From Ollibium composti (GTDB taxonomy: Bacteria; Pseudomonadota; Alphaproteobacteria; Rhizobiales; Rhizobiaceae): a stretch of 64,000 nt of DNA. The notes below the pieces were generated by a model. It was not told where the DNA came from, ran no database searches, and saw only the letters and a list, made by a program, of their open reading frames with translations. Positions 1 to 8,554 of the stretch are shown in pieces (positions within the stretch are counted from its first letter, which is position 1; each line of letters starts with the position of its first letter). The stretch spans positions 1-64,000 of the forward strand of contig NZ_SSNY01000001.1 of assembly GCF_004801285.1 (NCBI RefSeq), in the 5' to 3' direction. Made by a program: the position numbers and the translations under genes.

Positions 1-42
1 GCACAGGCCGCAACGAGCAAGAAGGAGAAAGCCGCCCCTTGA
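1..42 (+). CDS. 3' end of an upstream gene (partial)
   Basis: Frame 1 stays open from the window edge and stops with TGA at 40-42. Only 13 residues are visible, AQAATSKKEKAAP, an alanine/lysine-rich tail. No function can be given. It could be a real C-terminus or chance, but the low-complexity charged tail and the gene-free stretch after it fit the end of a gene. Confidence 0.4.
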   Translation, partial: AQAATSKKEKAAP

Positions 43-202
43 CCAAAACCTAAGACCCAAACCATACATGAAGGCGGGTCACTTCTCGGCGAAAATCCCG
101 GGTCAGCTCTCAGCGGAAATCAACAGCATGCCCTCGTTCAGCGTGATCGGACCCCTAGGGCCGCCGGTCGCTCGCTATCGGTTGCTAAGAGAAGCAGATT
201 TC

Positions 203-242
203 TTGCTGCTTATCAATGAAATTGAGATTTCATACGCAGCAA
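203..242. terminator. Stem-loop beyond the 3' end of the RpiR-type gene
   Basis: TTGCTGC (203-209) pairs with GCAGCAA (236-242), and inside it TGAAAT (217-222) pairs with ATTTCA (227-232) around a TGAG loop. There is no clear T-run, so a terminator is only one reading. The inner part has the form GAAA-N6-TTTC, the same as a site next to the rpiR-type start codon, so it could instead bind the regulator. The rest of 43-308 shows no gene I can support. Confidence 0.35.
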
Positions 243-308
243 AGATGCACGGCAGTCGACCGGGCGCGAAAAACGGCCAGTTCCTTGGTCGCCGTGGACT
301 GCTGTGAC

Positions 309-1154
309 CTAAAGCTCGCCGATGATCTCGTTGGCGGCTTCGATGCGGCTCAGCCTTGCGCGCCCCTTGGTGACGGCCAGCTCGATCGTGCGCATCACCA
401 GCACGTGACAGAGCGCCATCACGGACACATGATTGAACAGCGGCCCCGTCGACGCTGTCTGGCACCGGAAATGCCAGCGCGCGCGGCGGTCCGGCTCCAG
501 GCCTTCGTCGGTGACATAGGCAAGGGTCGCCTTTGCCGAGGCGACGCAGTCGAGAAGCGCGTCGGTGGCCGCGACCCGGCGACGGAGGCCGAACACGACG
601 ACACAATCGCTTGGGACGATGCTGGCGAAATGTTCGCCAAGCGTTTCGCCGCCGCCGGGTATGGCTACGACGTCCTCGATCACCTGCGTCAGTTGCCAGC
701 GAAAATAATTGGCGAAAGGGTGACTGGCGCGAAAGCCCACCACCCAGACCTTGCGCGCCGCCAGCATCGCCTGCGCAAGGGCGTCGATCTCGGCCTGCAC
801 GATCATACTGAAGGTCTGGTCGAGGTTGGATTTGCTTTGCTCCACCGCCGCGAGCAGCGAAGCTTCCGCACTGGTCATTTCGGGATGGCTGAGGAACAGG
901 CGCGAGCCCGAACGCTGTTCCTGGCGGGCATGGCGGCGTGCCTCCTCGTAGTTGGTATAGTCGAGCCGCCGCACGAATCTCGAGACAGTCGCCTTGGATA
1001 CATTTGCGAGGCGGGCGAGTTCCTGGGCATCGTAGCTGGCGAGTTCGCCTGGAAAATCGCAAAGGAACTCGCCAAGCCGCCGCTCGGCGGGATGCAGCGA
1101 CGGAAGGGCAGCCCTGATGCGACTGAGAAAAGACCTGTCCGGCGCCGGCGCCAT
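309..1154 (-). CDS. RpiR/MurR-family transcriptional regulator (HTH + SIS)
   Basis: A 281-residue protein of usual RpiR-family length. The N-terminal HTH_6 domain (about residues 5-80) contains the helix-turn-helix LARLANVSKATVSRFVRR. The C-terminal SIS domain (about 120-250), with VWVVGFRASHPFANYF, would bind a sugar-phosphate-like or other small ligand. I chose ATG at 1154 because AGGAG stands just upstream and the family N-terminus fits; the frame is open further upstream but that extension is not family-like. It is divergent from the peptide ABC operon starting at 1508, so it probably controls that operon. The ligand is unknown; RpiR members next to peptide transporters are common in rhizobia. 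Palindromic sites in the shared intergenic region are candidate operators. Confidence 0.85.
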   Translation of the reverse strand: MAPAPDRSFLSRIRAALPSLHPAERRLGEFLCDFPGELASYDAQELARLANVSKATVSRFVRRLDYTNYEEARRHARQEQRSGSRLFLSHPEMTSAEASLLAAVEQSKSNLDQTFSMIVQAEIDALAQAMLAARKVWVVGFRASHPFANYFRWQLTQVIEDVVAIPGGGETLGEHFASIVPSDCVVVFGLRRRVAATDALLDCVASAKATLAYVTDEGLEPDRRARWHFRCQTASTGPLFNHVSVMALCHVLVMRTIELAVTKGRARLSRIEAANEIIGEL

Positions 1155-1164
1155 CACCGCTCCT

Positions 1165-1206
1165 GAAATTCCAGTTTCGTCACAGCTATTGCAGTTTCTC
1201 CTGAAA
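1165..1206. promoter_or_regulatory. Candidate RpiR operator pair (GAAA/TTTC motifs)
   Basis: GAAA-ttccag-TTTC lies at 1165-1178 and TTTC-tcct-GAAA at 1195-1206, with TCCTGAAAT repeated directly at 1161 and 1199. The sites sit just upstream of the ribosome site of the RpiR-type gene, where binding would repress that gene. The N6-spaced form recurs in the hairpin at 203-242. The assignment is inferred from symmetry and position only. Confidence 0.35.
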
Positions 1207-1364
1207 TGGAAGCAGGAGCCGTCGATCCGTCCGGGCATCCGGCCGAGAGCCGGCTCGCCACCCAAGCCGACGAGCGCAGGGCCGAACACGCCGAAAAACG
1301 CGACGGCGTAATCGTCGAACGGGTTGCCGTTGATTGAACGATCCACGCTTTCGAGAAAACGACT

Positions 1365-1381
1365 GTATCGACATACGATAC
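1365..1381. promoter_or_regulatory. Perfect inverted repeat upstream of peptide ABC operon
   Basis: GTATCG-acata-CGATAC, 6-bp arms with a 5-bp spacer, about 125 bp before the binding-protein start. It is a plausible dimer operator for the divergent RpiR-type regulator or another factor. No consensus known to me matches it exactly. Confidence 0.4.
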
Positions 1382-1507
1382 GATCAATAGCATTGTGCAG
1401 ACCCTTGTGGGGAGCGCAGGCTTGGGTGTTCGGCCCTGCCGGGGTTTCCCGACGTGTCTTTCCATGCAACAAAAAGCCAAAACAAGATCATGATGAGGAG
1501 GTGGAGC

Positions 1508-3130
1508 ATGTACCGACAATCCCTGTTTGGCAGAGCCGTGGGCGGAGCGATCCGCGCAGGCATGGTCGCCGGCGCGCTGGCCGCCGCGACGCTCGGCGCC
1601 CATGCCGAAGGCAAGACGCTGCGTTTCGCCTTCCAGGGCACGCTCAACGCGCTCGATCCCTATTCGCTGAACGAGACCTTCACGTTGGGCATGCTCGGCA
1701 ACGTCTATGAGGGCCTGACCAAGCGCGACAAGGATCTGAAGATCATCCCCGGCCTTGCCGAAAGCTGGGAGACGATCGACCCGCTGCACTGGCGCTTCCA
1801 TCTGCGCAAAAACGTGACGTTCTCCAACGGCGACGCCTTCAACGCCGACGACGTGCTGTTCTCGGCGGAACGGGTGCGCGCCGACGGCTCAGACCTGAAG
1901 ACGCGCATCCCTGCCGATTCGGAGTGGAAGAAGGTCGACGACTATACGGTCGACGTCACCCTCAAGACGCCCAATCCCATTCTCTTCGCCGAGTGGGACA
2001 CCTGGTACATCATGGACAAGGAATGGGCCGAGAAGGAAGGCGCGACCAAGCCGGTATCGGCCAAGGACACCAACCCCGGACCCGCCGCCTACAAGGCCAA
2101 CGGCACCGGCCCCTTCACGATCGAAAGCCATGAGCCCGGCGTCAAGACCGTGTTCAAGCGTCGCGACGGCTACTGGGGCGAGAAGCTGATCGACACCAAT
2201 CTCGACAGTGTCGTCTTCACGCCGATCGCCTCCGATTCGACCCGCGTCGCGGCCCTGCTTTCCGGCGATGTCGATCTGATCGAGCCGGTCCCGGTGCAGG
2301 ATATCGATCGCGTCAACAAGGACCCGAACACGGCGGCGCTGACCGGGCCGGAACTGCGCGCGATCTTCCTGAACATGAACCAGATCCGCGACGAACTTCC
2401 GACCTCGAACGTCAAGGGCAAGAACCCGTTCAAGGATCCGAACGTGCGCAAGGCGTTCTACCAGGCGATCGACATCGAAGCGATCGACAAGCGCGTCATG
2501 CGCGGCCTTGCGACGCCGATCCCGCTGCTGATCGCGCCGCAGCTCTATTCCGCGCCGGACCTCAAGCGCTGGCCCTACGATCCGGAAGCGGCCAAGAAGC
2601 TGCTGACCGACGCCGGCTATCCCGACGGCTTCACAGTCGGCATGGATTGCCCGAACGACCGCTACGTCAATGACGAGCAGATCTGTCAGGCCGTGGTTTC
2701 GATGCTCGCCAAGATCGGCGTCAAGGTGAACCTCAACGCCCAGCCGAAGGCGAAATACTTTGCCAAGGTTCTGGCGCCCGGCGGCTATGACAACGACTTC
2801 TCGCTTCTCGGCTGGACGCCCAGTTCCTTCGATTCGTGGAACGTCTTCGTCAGCCTGGCGACCTGCCGCGACGCGACCGGCAAGGGCGGCCCGTTCAATC
2901 TGGGCGGCTACTGCAATCCGAAAGTCGACGAACTGGCCAAGCAGATCGTGGTCGAGACGGATGTGGACAAGCGCAACCAGATGATCCACGACGCCTACAA
3001 GATCCTGCTGGACGACACCTCGCACATCCCGCTGCACCAGCAGTCGCTGGCCTGGGGCAAGCGCAAGAACCTGGACATCGTCCAGCGCTCCGACGACCAG
3101 GTGCTGTTCTACTGGGCGAAGCTGAACTAA
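1508..3130 (+). CDS. Peptide-type ABC transporter substrate-binding protein (family 5)
   Basis: A 540-residue periplasmic binding protein of the SBP_bac_5 (DppA/OppA) family. A Sec signal peptide ends near AHA at residues 31-33. The mature part begins KTLRFAFQG and includes the family signature region LAESWETIDPLHWRFHLRKN. Start ATG 1508 is preferred over an in-frame ATG at 1454 because GAGGAGGTGG precedes it at 1495-1504 and the signal peptide starts correctly. It is first in an operon with two permeases and two ATPases and should deliver di- or oligopeptides, or another family-5 ligand, to them. The substrate cannot be read from sequence. A strong hairpin follows the stop codon. Confidence 0.9.
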   Translation: MYRQSLFGRAVGGAIRAGMVAGALAAATLGAHAEGKTLRFAFQGTLNALDPYSLNETFTLGMLGNVYEGLTKRDKDLKIIPGLAESWETIDPLHWRFHLRKNVTFSNGDAFNADDVLFSAERVRADGSDLKTRIPADSEWKKVDDYTVDVTLKTPNPILFAEWDTWYIMDKEWAEKEGATKPVSAKDTNPGPAAYKANGTGPFTIESHEPGVKTVFKRRDGYWGEKLIDTNLDSVVFTPIASDSTRVAALLSGDVDLIEPVPVQDIDRVNKDPNTAALTGPELRAIFLNMNQIRDELPTSNVKGKNPFKDPNVRKAFYQAIDIEAIDKRVMRGLATPIPLLIAPQLYSAPDLKRWPYDPEAAKKLLTDAGYPDGFTVGMDCPNDRYVNDEQICQAVVSMLAKIGVKVNLNAQPKAKYFAKVLAPGGYDNDFSLLGWTPSSFDSWNVFVSLATCRDATGKGGPFNLGGYCNPKVDELAKQIVVETDVDKRNQMIHDAYKILLDDTSHIPLHQQSLAWGKRKNLDIVQRSDDQVLFYWAKLN

Positions 3131-3147
3131 GCCCCATGGGAAGCCAC

Positions 3148-3176
3148 CCGCCCGGGTCGAAGGCCGATCCGGGCGG
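3148..3176 (+). promoter_or_regulatory. Intercistronic hairpin after binding-protein gene
   Basis: CCGCCCGGGTC (3148-3158) pairs with GATCCGGGCGG (3166-3176), one G-U pair, 7-nt loop. It lies between the binding-protein stop and the first permease with no T-run, so it is more likely an mRNA-stabilising or attenuating element than a full terminator. Confidence 0.6.
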
Positions 3177-3197
3177 CACAGTCAGCGGGGTTTCTTG

Positions 3198-4178
3198 ATG
3201 CTCGCTTTTGCCATCCGGCGCCTGATTCAGGCGGTCGGCGTCATGCTGGTAGTGGCGCTGATCTCGTTCCTGCTGTTCCGGTTCGTCGGCGATCCGGTGA
3301 ATCAACTCGTCGGCGTCGACACCACGCCCGAGCAGCGGGCGCAACTGCGTCAGGACCTCGGCCTCAACGACCCGGTCTATGCCCAGTTCGGGCGCTTCGT
3401 CGGCAAGGCCGCCCGCTTCGATTTCGGCATCTCCTATCAGATCAAGCAACCCGTTGCCGACCTCATCGCCTCGCGCCTGCCGGCGACGCTGGAACTGTCG
3501 CTGGTCTCGGCGGTCTTCGCGCTGCTGGTCGGCCTGCCGATGGGTGTCTATACCGGCCTCTATCCCCAGACGCTGCTGTCGCGCCTGTTCCTGGCGCTGA
3601 GCCTCACCGGCATTTCGCTGCCGACCTTCCTGATCGGCATCCTCCTGATCTTCATCTTCTCGGTCAATCTCGGCTGGCTGCCGTCGTTCGGGCGCGGCGA
3701 GGTTGTCACCATCGGCGGCTTCTGGACGACAGGGCTGCTCACTCGCTCGGGGCTAAGCTCTCTCATTTTGCCGGCAATCACGCTGGGCCTCTTCCAGATG
3801 ACGCTGATCATGCGACTGGTGCGCGGCGAGATGCTCGAAGTGCTGCGCACCGACTACATAAAGTTCGCGCGCGCCCGCGGCCTGTCGAGCCGGGCGATCA
3901 ATTTCGGCCATGCACTGAAGAATACGCTGGTCCCGGTCATCACCATCACCGGGCTGCAGATCGGTTCGATCATCGCTTTCTCGATCATCACCGAGACGGT
4001 CTTCCAGTGGCCGGGCATGGGGCTTCTGTTCCTGCAGGCGGTGCAGAACGTCGATATCCCCATCATGGCCGCCTACCTGCTCTTGATCGCGTTCCTGTTC
4101 ACGATCATCAACTTCATCGTCGACCTGCTGTACGTCGCCGTCGACCCGCGCATTCGCATCGGAGGTGCCGGGGCGTGA
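3198..4178 (+). CDS. Peptide-type ABC transporter permease (DppB family)
   Basis: A 326-residue inner-membrane protein with about six helices; the N-terminus LAFAIRRLIQAVGVMLVVAL is typical of DppB/GsiC-type permeases. The cytoplasmic EAA loop, ARARGLSSRAINFGHALKN, lies near residues 222-241 and contacts the ATPases. ATG at 3198 is directly preceded by an in-frame TTG (3195), so the start could be one codon earlier. Its TGA overlaps the GTG start of the next permease, so the two are translationally coupled. Confidence 0.92.
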   Translation: MLAFAIRRLIQAVGVMLVVALISFLLFRFVGDPVNQLVGVDTTPEQRAQLRQDLGLNDPVYAQFGRFVGKAARFDFGISYQIKQPVADLIASRLPATLELSLVSAVFALLVGLPMGVYTGLYPQTLLSRLFLALSLTGISLPTFLIGILLIFIFSVNLGWLPSFGRGEVVTIGGFWTTGLLTRSGLSSLILPAITLGLFQMTLIMRLVRGEMLEVLRTDYIKFARARGLSSRAINFGHALKNTLVPVITITGLQIGSIIAFSIITETVFQWPGMGLLFLQAVQNVDIPIMAAYLLLIAFLFTIINFIVDLLYVAVDPRIRIGGAGA

Positions 4179-5119
4179 CCGACGCGATCAGGGTCAAGGA
4201 AGAACAGCCGGGCGTGCTCAGCCGCATTCTGCGCAGCGATCTTTTTTATTCGTTCCGCCGCTCGCCCATTACGGTGATCTCGGCGGCCGTGACGCTGGTG
4301 CTGATCCTGGCGGCACTGTTCGCGCCGTGGATCGCGCCGCACGATCCGTTCGACCCGGCCTCGCTCGACATCATGAACAGCCTCCTGCCGCCGCAATGGA
4401 CGGCCGACGGCCAGGCCGGCTTCCTGCTCGGCACCGACGACCAGGGCCGCGACGTGCTCTCCACCATCCTCTACGGCATGCGCATCTCGCTCGCCGTCGG
4501 CTTCGCCAGCGTTGTTCTCGCCATGGCGCTCGGCGTAACGCTGGGGCTGATCGCCGGCTATGTCGGCGGTATCACCGACACCATCATCATGCGCGTCGCC
4601 GACGTGCAACTGACCTTTCCCGCGATCCTGACGGCGCTCTTGATCGACGGCGTGGCGCGCGCGCTGGCCGGCCCGCAGGCCTATGAGGAAATCGTCTTTT
4701 TCGTCCTGGTCCTGTCGATCGGGCTCTCCTTCTGGGTGCAGTATGCGCGCACGGTGCGTGGCTCGGTGCTGGTCGAGGCGAATAAGGAATACGTGCTGGC
4801 CGCGCGGCTGATCGGGCTGCGCTCGTCCGCCATCATGTTTCGCCATGTGTTGCCCAACGTGGTCGGCCCGGTGCTGGTGATCGCCACCATCAACCTGGCG
4901 CTCGCCATCATCACGGAGGCGACGCTGTCCTTCCTCGGCGTCGGCGTGCCGCCGACCCAGCCTTCGCTCGGCACGCTGATCCGCATCGGCAACGACTATC
5001 TGTTCTCGGGCGAATGGTGGGTTACGATCTTTCCCGGCATCACGCTCGCCATTCTGGCGCTGGCGGTCAACCTTCTGGGCGACTGGCTGCGCGACGCGCT
5101 GAATCCGAAGCTCAGATGA
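4175..5119 (+). CDS. Peptide-type ABC transporter permease (DppC family)
   Basis: A 314-residue partner permease. The N-terminal OppC-type region contains the first membrane segment, ITVISAAVTLVLILAALFAP, followed by LGTDDQGRDVLSTILYG, a hallmark of DppC/OppC. The EAA loop (EYVLAARLIGLRSSAIMFRH) is near residue 207. The start is a GTG at 4175 inside the stop of the upstream gene, with GGAGGTG at 4161-4167 as ribosome site; no ATG fits. Its stop overlaps the next ATG as ATGA. Confidence 0.92.
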   Translation: MTDAIRVKEEQPGVLSRILRSDLFYSFRRSPITVISAAVTLVLILAALFAPWIAPHDPFDPASLDIMNSLLPPQWTADGQAGFLLGTDDQGRDVLSTILYGMRISLAVGFASVVLAMALGVTLGLIAGYVGGITDTIIMRVADVQLTFPAILTALLIDGVARALAGPQAYEEIVFFVLVLSIGLSFWVQYARTVRGSVLVEANKEYVLAARLIGLRSSAIMFRHVLPNVVGPVLVIATINLALAIITEATLSFLGVGVPPTQPSLGTLIRIGNDYLFSGEWWVTIFPGITLAILALAVNLLGDWLRDALNPKLR

Positions 5120-6171
5120 CTGCTACGCTCTCCGTCAGGAACCTCCGGGTCGAGATACCGACGCGCCACGGCGTGTTGACGGCGATCGACGATCTTTCCT
5201 TCGACATCGCGCCGGGCGAAGTGCTGGGCGTCGTCGGTGAATCCGGCGCCGGCAAATCGATCACCGGTTCGGCGATCATCGGCCTGCTCGATCCGCCGGG
5301 CCGCATCGCCGGCGGCGAGATCCTGCTCGGCGGCGAGCGTATCGACAACCTGGCGCCACCGGCCATGCGGCGCGTCCGGGGCAAGCGCATCGGCATGATC
5401 TTCCAGGACCCGCTGACCAGCCTCAACCCGCTCTACCGTGTCGGCGACCAGCTTACCCAGACCATCCTTACGCATGAAAAAATGACGGCGAGGGCGGCGC
5501 TCGACAAGGCCGAGCGCCTGCTGGTGGAGGTCGGCATCCCGGCCGCCGGGGCGCGGCTTTCCTCGTACCCTCATCAGTTTTCCGGAGGCATGCGCCAGCG
5601 CGTCGTCATTGCGCTGGCGCTGGCGGCCGATCCTGAACTGGTCGTCGCCGACGAGCCGACCACGGCGCTCGACGTCTCGGTGCAGGCGCAGGTCATTTCG
5701 CTGCTCAAGCGGCTGTGCAAGGACAGGGGTGCCTCCGTCATGCTGATCACCCATGACATGGGCGTCATCGCCGAAACGGCCGACCGCGTCTGTGTCCTCT
5801 ATGCCGGCCGCCTGGCGGAGATCGGCAAGGTACGCGATGTCGTCAAGCACCCGCAGCACCCTTACACGCATGGCCTGATGACGGCGATTCCGTCGCTGAA
5901 AGGCGACCCGGACGCCCGGCTGGAGCAGATACCGGGATCGATGCCGCGCCTCGGCGCGATACCCGAGGGCTGCGCCTTCAATCCGCGCTGCGGCTTCCGT
6001 TTCGAACGCTGCCGGGCCGAACGACCTGCGGCATACCCGACGTCCCGCAGCGAGGCTTCCTGCTTTCTGCTCGACGCGGCGGGTGCGGCACCGCCGCCCG
6101 AAACGGCCGCGGCGGCACGCGCCGCCGGCATCGAGGTTCGCGCCGGTGCGCCGACAGGGGCGGACGCATGA
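5116..6171 (+). CDS. Peptide-type ABC transporter ATPase (DppD family)
   Basis: A 351-residue ATPase. Walker A GESGAGKS is at residues 41-48, the Q-loop is in FQDPLTSLNP, the ABC signature FSGGMRQR is near 155 and Walker B LVVADEPTTALD near 176. The C-terminal oligopeptide-transporter extension has cysteines 286, 292, 299 and 316 (CX5CX6CX16C), the pattern reported to hold an iron-sulfur cluster in OppD/DppD proteins. Start ATG 5116 overlaps the upstream stop. It works as a heterodimer with the next gene product. Confidence 0.92.
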   Translation: MTATLSVRNLRVEIPTRHGVLTAIDDLSFDIAPGEVLGVVGESGAGKSITGSAIIGLLDPPGRIAGGEILLGGERIDNLAPPAMRRVRGKRIGMIFQDPLTSLNPLYRVGDQLTQTILTHEKMTARAALDKAERLLVEVGIPAAGARLSSYPHQFSGGMRQRVVIALALAADPELVVADEPTTALDVSVQAQVISLLKRLCKDRGASVMLITHDMGVIAETADRVCVLYAGRLAEIGKVRDVVKHPQHPYTHGLMTAIPSLKGDPDARLEQIPGSMPRLGAIPEGCAFNPRCGFRFERCRAERPAAYPTSRSEASCFLLDAAGAAPPPETAAAARAAGIEVRAGAPTGADA

Positions 6172-7235
6172 GCGCGGCCGAAACCCGGACCGCGCGGCCG
6201 GCCATCTCCCCGCCGGATACCGCGCCGCTTGTTGAGATCGAGGGGCTGGGCCGCGTCTTCGACCTGTCCAAGCGCTGGCTCAACCGTGTCCTCGACGGCA
6301 GCGGCAAGGTGATGCTGACGGCGGTGGACGGCGTCAGCCTGTCGATCGAGCGCGGCGGAACCTATGCGCTTGTCGGCGAATCCGGCTCGGGCAAGTCGAC
6401 CATCGCCAAGATGGTGGTGGGCTTGCTCCCGCCGACCAGCGGCAGCGTGCATATCGCCGGCGCCGACATCTGGGCCGAGCGCGGCCTCGCGCGCCAGCGC
6501 CAGTTGCACCGCCGCATCCAGATGATCTTCCAGGATCCCTATGCCAGCCTGAACCCGCGCTGGCGCGTCGGCTCGATCCTGGCCGAGCCGATCAAGGCGT
6601 TCGGCCTGGCGGCCGATGCAGCCGCCCGCGAGGCGCGGGTGGGCGAACTCCTGTCGCTGGTCGGCCTCGACCCGCGCGACTCGGCCAAGTTCCCGCATGA
6701 ATTCTCAGGCGGCCAGCGCCAGCGCATCGCGATCGCCCGCGCGCTCGCCTCCGAGCCAGAATTCATCGTCTGCGACGAGCCGACCTCGGCGCTCGACGTC
6801 TCGGTGCAGGCGCAGGTGCTCAACCTTTTGCGCGACCTGCAGCAGCGGCTGGGCCTGACCTACCTGTTCATCAGCCACAACCTCGCCGTGGTGCGCCATA
6901 TGGCGACCCGCGTCGGCGTGCTCTACCTCGGCCGGCTGGTCGAGGAGGCCCCCGCACGCGAGCTCTTCGCGGCGCCGAAGCATCCTTATACGAAGATGCT
7001 GCTCGACGCCGTACCCGATATCGGCATGGAGGGCGTAGAGCGCCCGTCGATCGCCGGCGAAATCCCGAATCCGATCAATCCGCCGTCGGGCTGCCACTTC
7101 CACCCGCGCTGCCCGCACGTCATGCCGCAATGCCGGACCGTCGTGCCGCCGTCCTATGCGGTCGGCGATGCGAAGGTTTTGTGCCACCTCTACGACGGAA
7201 CGGACCACGCGGGAACCGCGCGATCCGCGCCCTGA
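6168..7235 (+). CDS. Peptide-type ABC transporter ATPase (DppF family)
   Basis: A 355-residue ATPase, last gene of the five-gene operon, with start ATG overlapping the upstream stop. Walker A GESGSGKS, Q-loop FQDPYASLNP, signature FSGGQRQR and Walker [12 protein letters not shown] are all intact. The C-terminus carries cysteines 309, 315, 322 and 339 with the same CX5CX6CX16C spacing as its partner. An N-terminal extension of about 20 residues, rich in Ala/Pro/Thr, precedes the domain. The gene ends 8 bp from the convergent amidohydrolase gene. Confidence 0.92.
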   Translation: MSAAETRTARPAISPPDTAPLVEIEGLGRVFDLSKRWLNRVLDGSGKVMLTAVDGVSLSIERGGTYALVGESGSGKSTIAKMVVGLLPPTSGSVHIAGADIWAERGLARQRQLHRRIQMIFQDPYASLNPRWRVGSILAEPIKAFGLAADAAAREARVGELLSLVGLDPRDSAKFPHEFSGGQRQRIAIARALASEPEFIVCDEPTSALDVSVQAQVLNLLRDLQQRLGLTYLFISHNLAVVRHMATRVGVLYLGRLVEEAPARELFAAPKHPYTKMLLDAVPDIGMEGVERPSIAGEIPNPINPPSGCHFHPRCPHVMPQCRTVVPPSYAVGDAKVLCHLYDGTDHAGTARSAP

Positions 7236-7243
7236 CCGCCGCC

Positions 7244-8407
7244 TCAGTTCGCCGGCAGAGCGGTCTCCACCAGCTTCGCCCAGTAGGACGCACCGATCGG
7301 GATGATCTCGTCGTTGAAATCGTATTCGGGGTGGTGGAGGTACTGTGTGTCGCCCTGGCCGATATAGATGAAGGCGCCCGGCCGCGCGTCGAGCATGAAG
7401 GAGAAATCCTCGCCGCCCATCACCTGCGGCGTGTTCATGTCGACCCTGTCCGAAACCAGCCGCGCCACCTTGCCGGCGAACTCGGTCTTCTCGGCATTGT
7501 TCGACAGCACCGGATAGTGGCGCTGGTAGTCCAGCGTCGCTTTCGCGCCGAAGGCGGCGGCTGTGTGCTCGATCACCTCGCGCATGCGGACTTCCAGAAT
7601 ATCCTGCACCTCGGAGGACAGCGTGCGCGCCGTGCCGGTCAGCCGCGCCGTCTGCGGGATGACGTTGAAGGCGTCGCCGGCCTTGAAGGTGGTGACCGAG
7701 ATCACCGCCGCCTCGACGGGATCGACATTGCGCGACACCACCGATTGCAGCGCCGTCATGATGTGGGCGCCAACCAGAGTCGTGTCGATGACGCGCTGTG
7801 GCCTGGCGGCGTGGCCGCCCTTGCCCTCGATGTCGATGATGAACATGTCGGCGGCGGCCATCATCGGGCCGGGCCGGATCGAGAACTGGCCGAAGGGAAT
7901 GCCCGGCGCGTTGTGCATGCCGTAGACCTCGTCGATCGCGAAGCGCTCCATCATGCCGTCGTTGACCATTTCGCGCCCGCCGCCGCCGCCTTCCTCCGCC
8001 GGCTGGAAGATGACGACCGCCGTGCCGTCGAAATTGCGCGTCTCGGCGAGGTAGCGCGCAGCACCCAGCAGCATGGCGGTGTGGCCGTCATGGCCACAGG
8101 CGTGCATGACGCCCGCCGTCTTCGACCTGTAGGGACGCTCGACGACCTCCTGGATAGGCAGCGCGTCCATGTCGGCGCGCAGGCCGATAGTCCTGCCGCT
8201 TTGGCTCTTGCGGCCTTTGATGACGCCGACCACGCCGGTGCGGCCGATGCCGGTGACGATCTCGTCGACGCCGAATTCCTTCAGCTTCTCAGCCACCAGC
8301 GCCGCCGTGCGATGCACCTCGAACTGGAGTTCGGGGTGGGCGTGGATATCGCGCCGCCATCCGGTGACGTCGTCATGGAAATCCGCGATCCGGTTGATGA
8401 TCGGCAT
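7244..8407 (-). CDS. M20D-family amidohydrolase (hippurate/N-acyl-amino-acid hydrolase-like)
   Basis: A 387-residue cytosolic metallo-amidohydrolase. HACGHDGHT at 102-110 supplies the metal-binding Cys104, His106 and His109; Glu138/139 in PAEEGGGG are the general base and metal ligand; the lid domain follows GGHAARP. The family removes acyl groups from N-acyl amino acids or hydrolyses related amides. Start ATG 8407 has GAGGAG upstream; the open frame continues 24 codons further without family similarity. It is convergent with the peptide ABC operon and downstream of pcaF across a 147-bp gap, so it could serve either. The substrate is not determinable here. Confidence 0.85.
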   Translation of the reverse strand: MPIINRIADFHDDVTGWRRDIHAHPELQFEVHRTAALVAEKLKEFGVDEIVTGIGRTGVVGVIKGRKSQSGRTIGLRADMDALPIQEVVERPYRSKTAGVMHACGHDGHTAMLLGAARYLAETRNFDGTAVVIFQPAEEGGGGGREMVNDGMMERFAIDEVYGMHNAPGIPFGQFSIRPGPMMAAADMFIIDIEGKGGHAARPQRVIDTTLVGAHIMTALQSVVSRNVDPVEAAVISVTTFKAGDAFNVIPQTARLTGTARTLSSEVQDILEVRMREVIEHTAAAFGAKATLDYQRHYPVLSNNAEKTEFAGKVARLVSDRVDMNTPQVMGGEDFSFMLDARPGAFIYIGQGDTQYLHHPEYDFNDEIIPIGASYWAKLVETALPAN

Positions 8408-8554
8408 AAGTTTCTCCTCGGTCGGTTTTTGCGGCGGGCGGGAAACGGCAACAATGGCGGTTCGGCAAGGTCGGCGCAACCCGGTCGCGAAGCCGGCCGC
8501 TCGCTTCGCTTACGCCTACGTCGGGGCCGGTCTGCGCGGCCAGCCGGCGGCCGC

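Larger units (their letters stand above)
1155..1507. other. 353-bp divergent regulatory region
   Basis: No gene is supported here. It separates the RpiR-type gene from the peptide-binding-protein gene and must hold both promoters. Visible signals are two GAAA/TTTC paired motifs near the rpiR-type start, a perfect 6-bp inverted repeat at 1365-1381, and a GGAGG ribosome site just before 1508. No promoter hexamers are clear enough to call. Confidence 0.6.

Noticed and set aside
68..307. A 79-codon plus-strand frame at the left edge
   Set aside because: No ribosome site, no recognisable motif, and composition unlike neighbouring genes; it overlaps the hairpin at 203-242.
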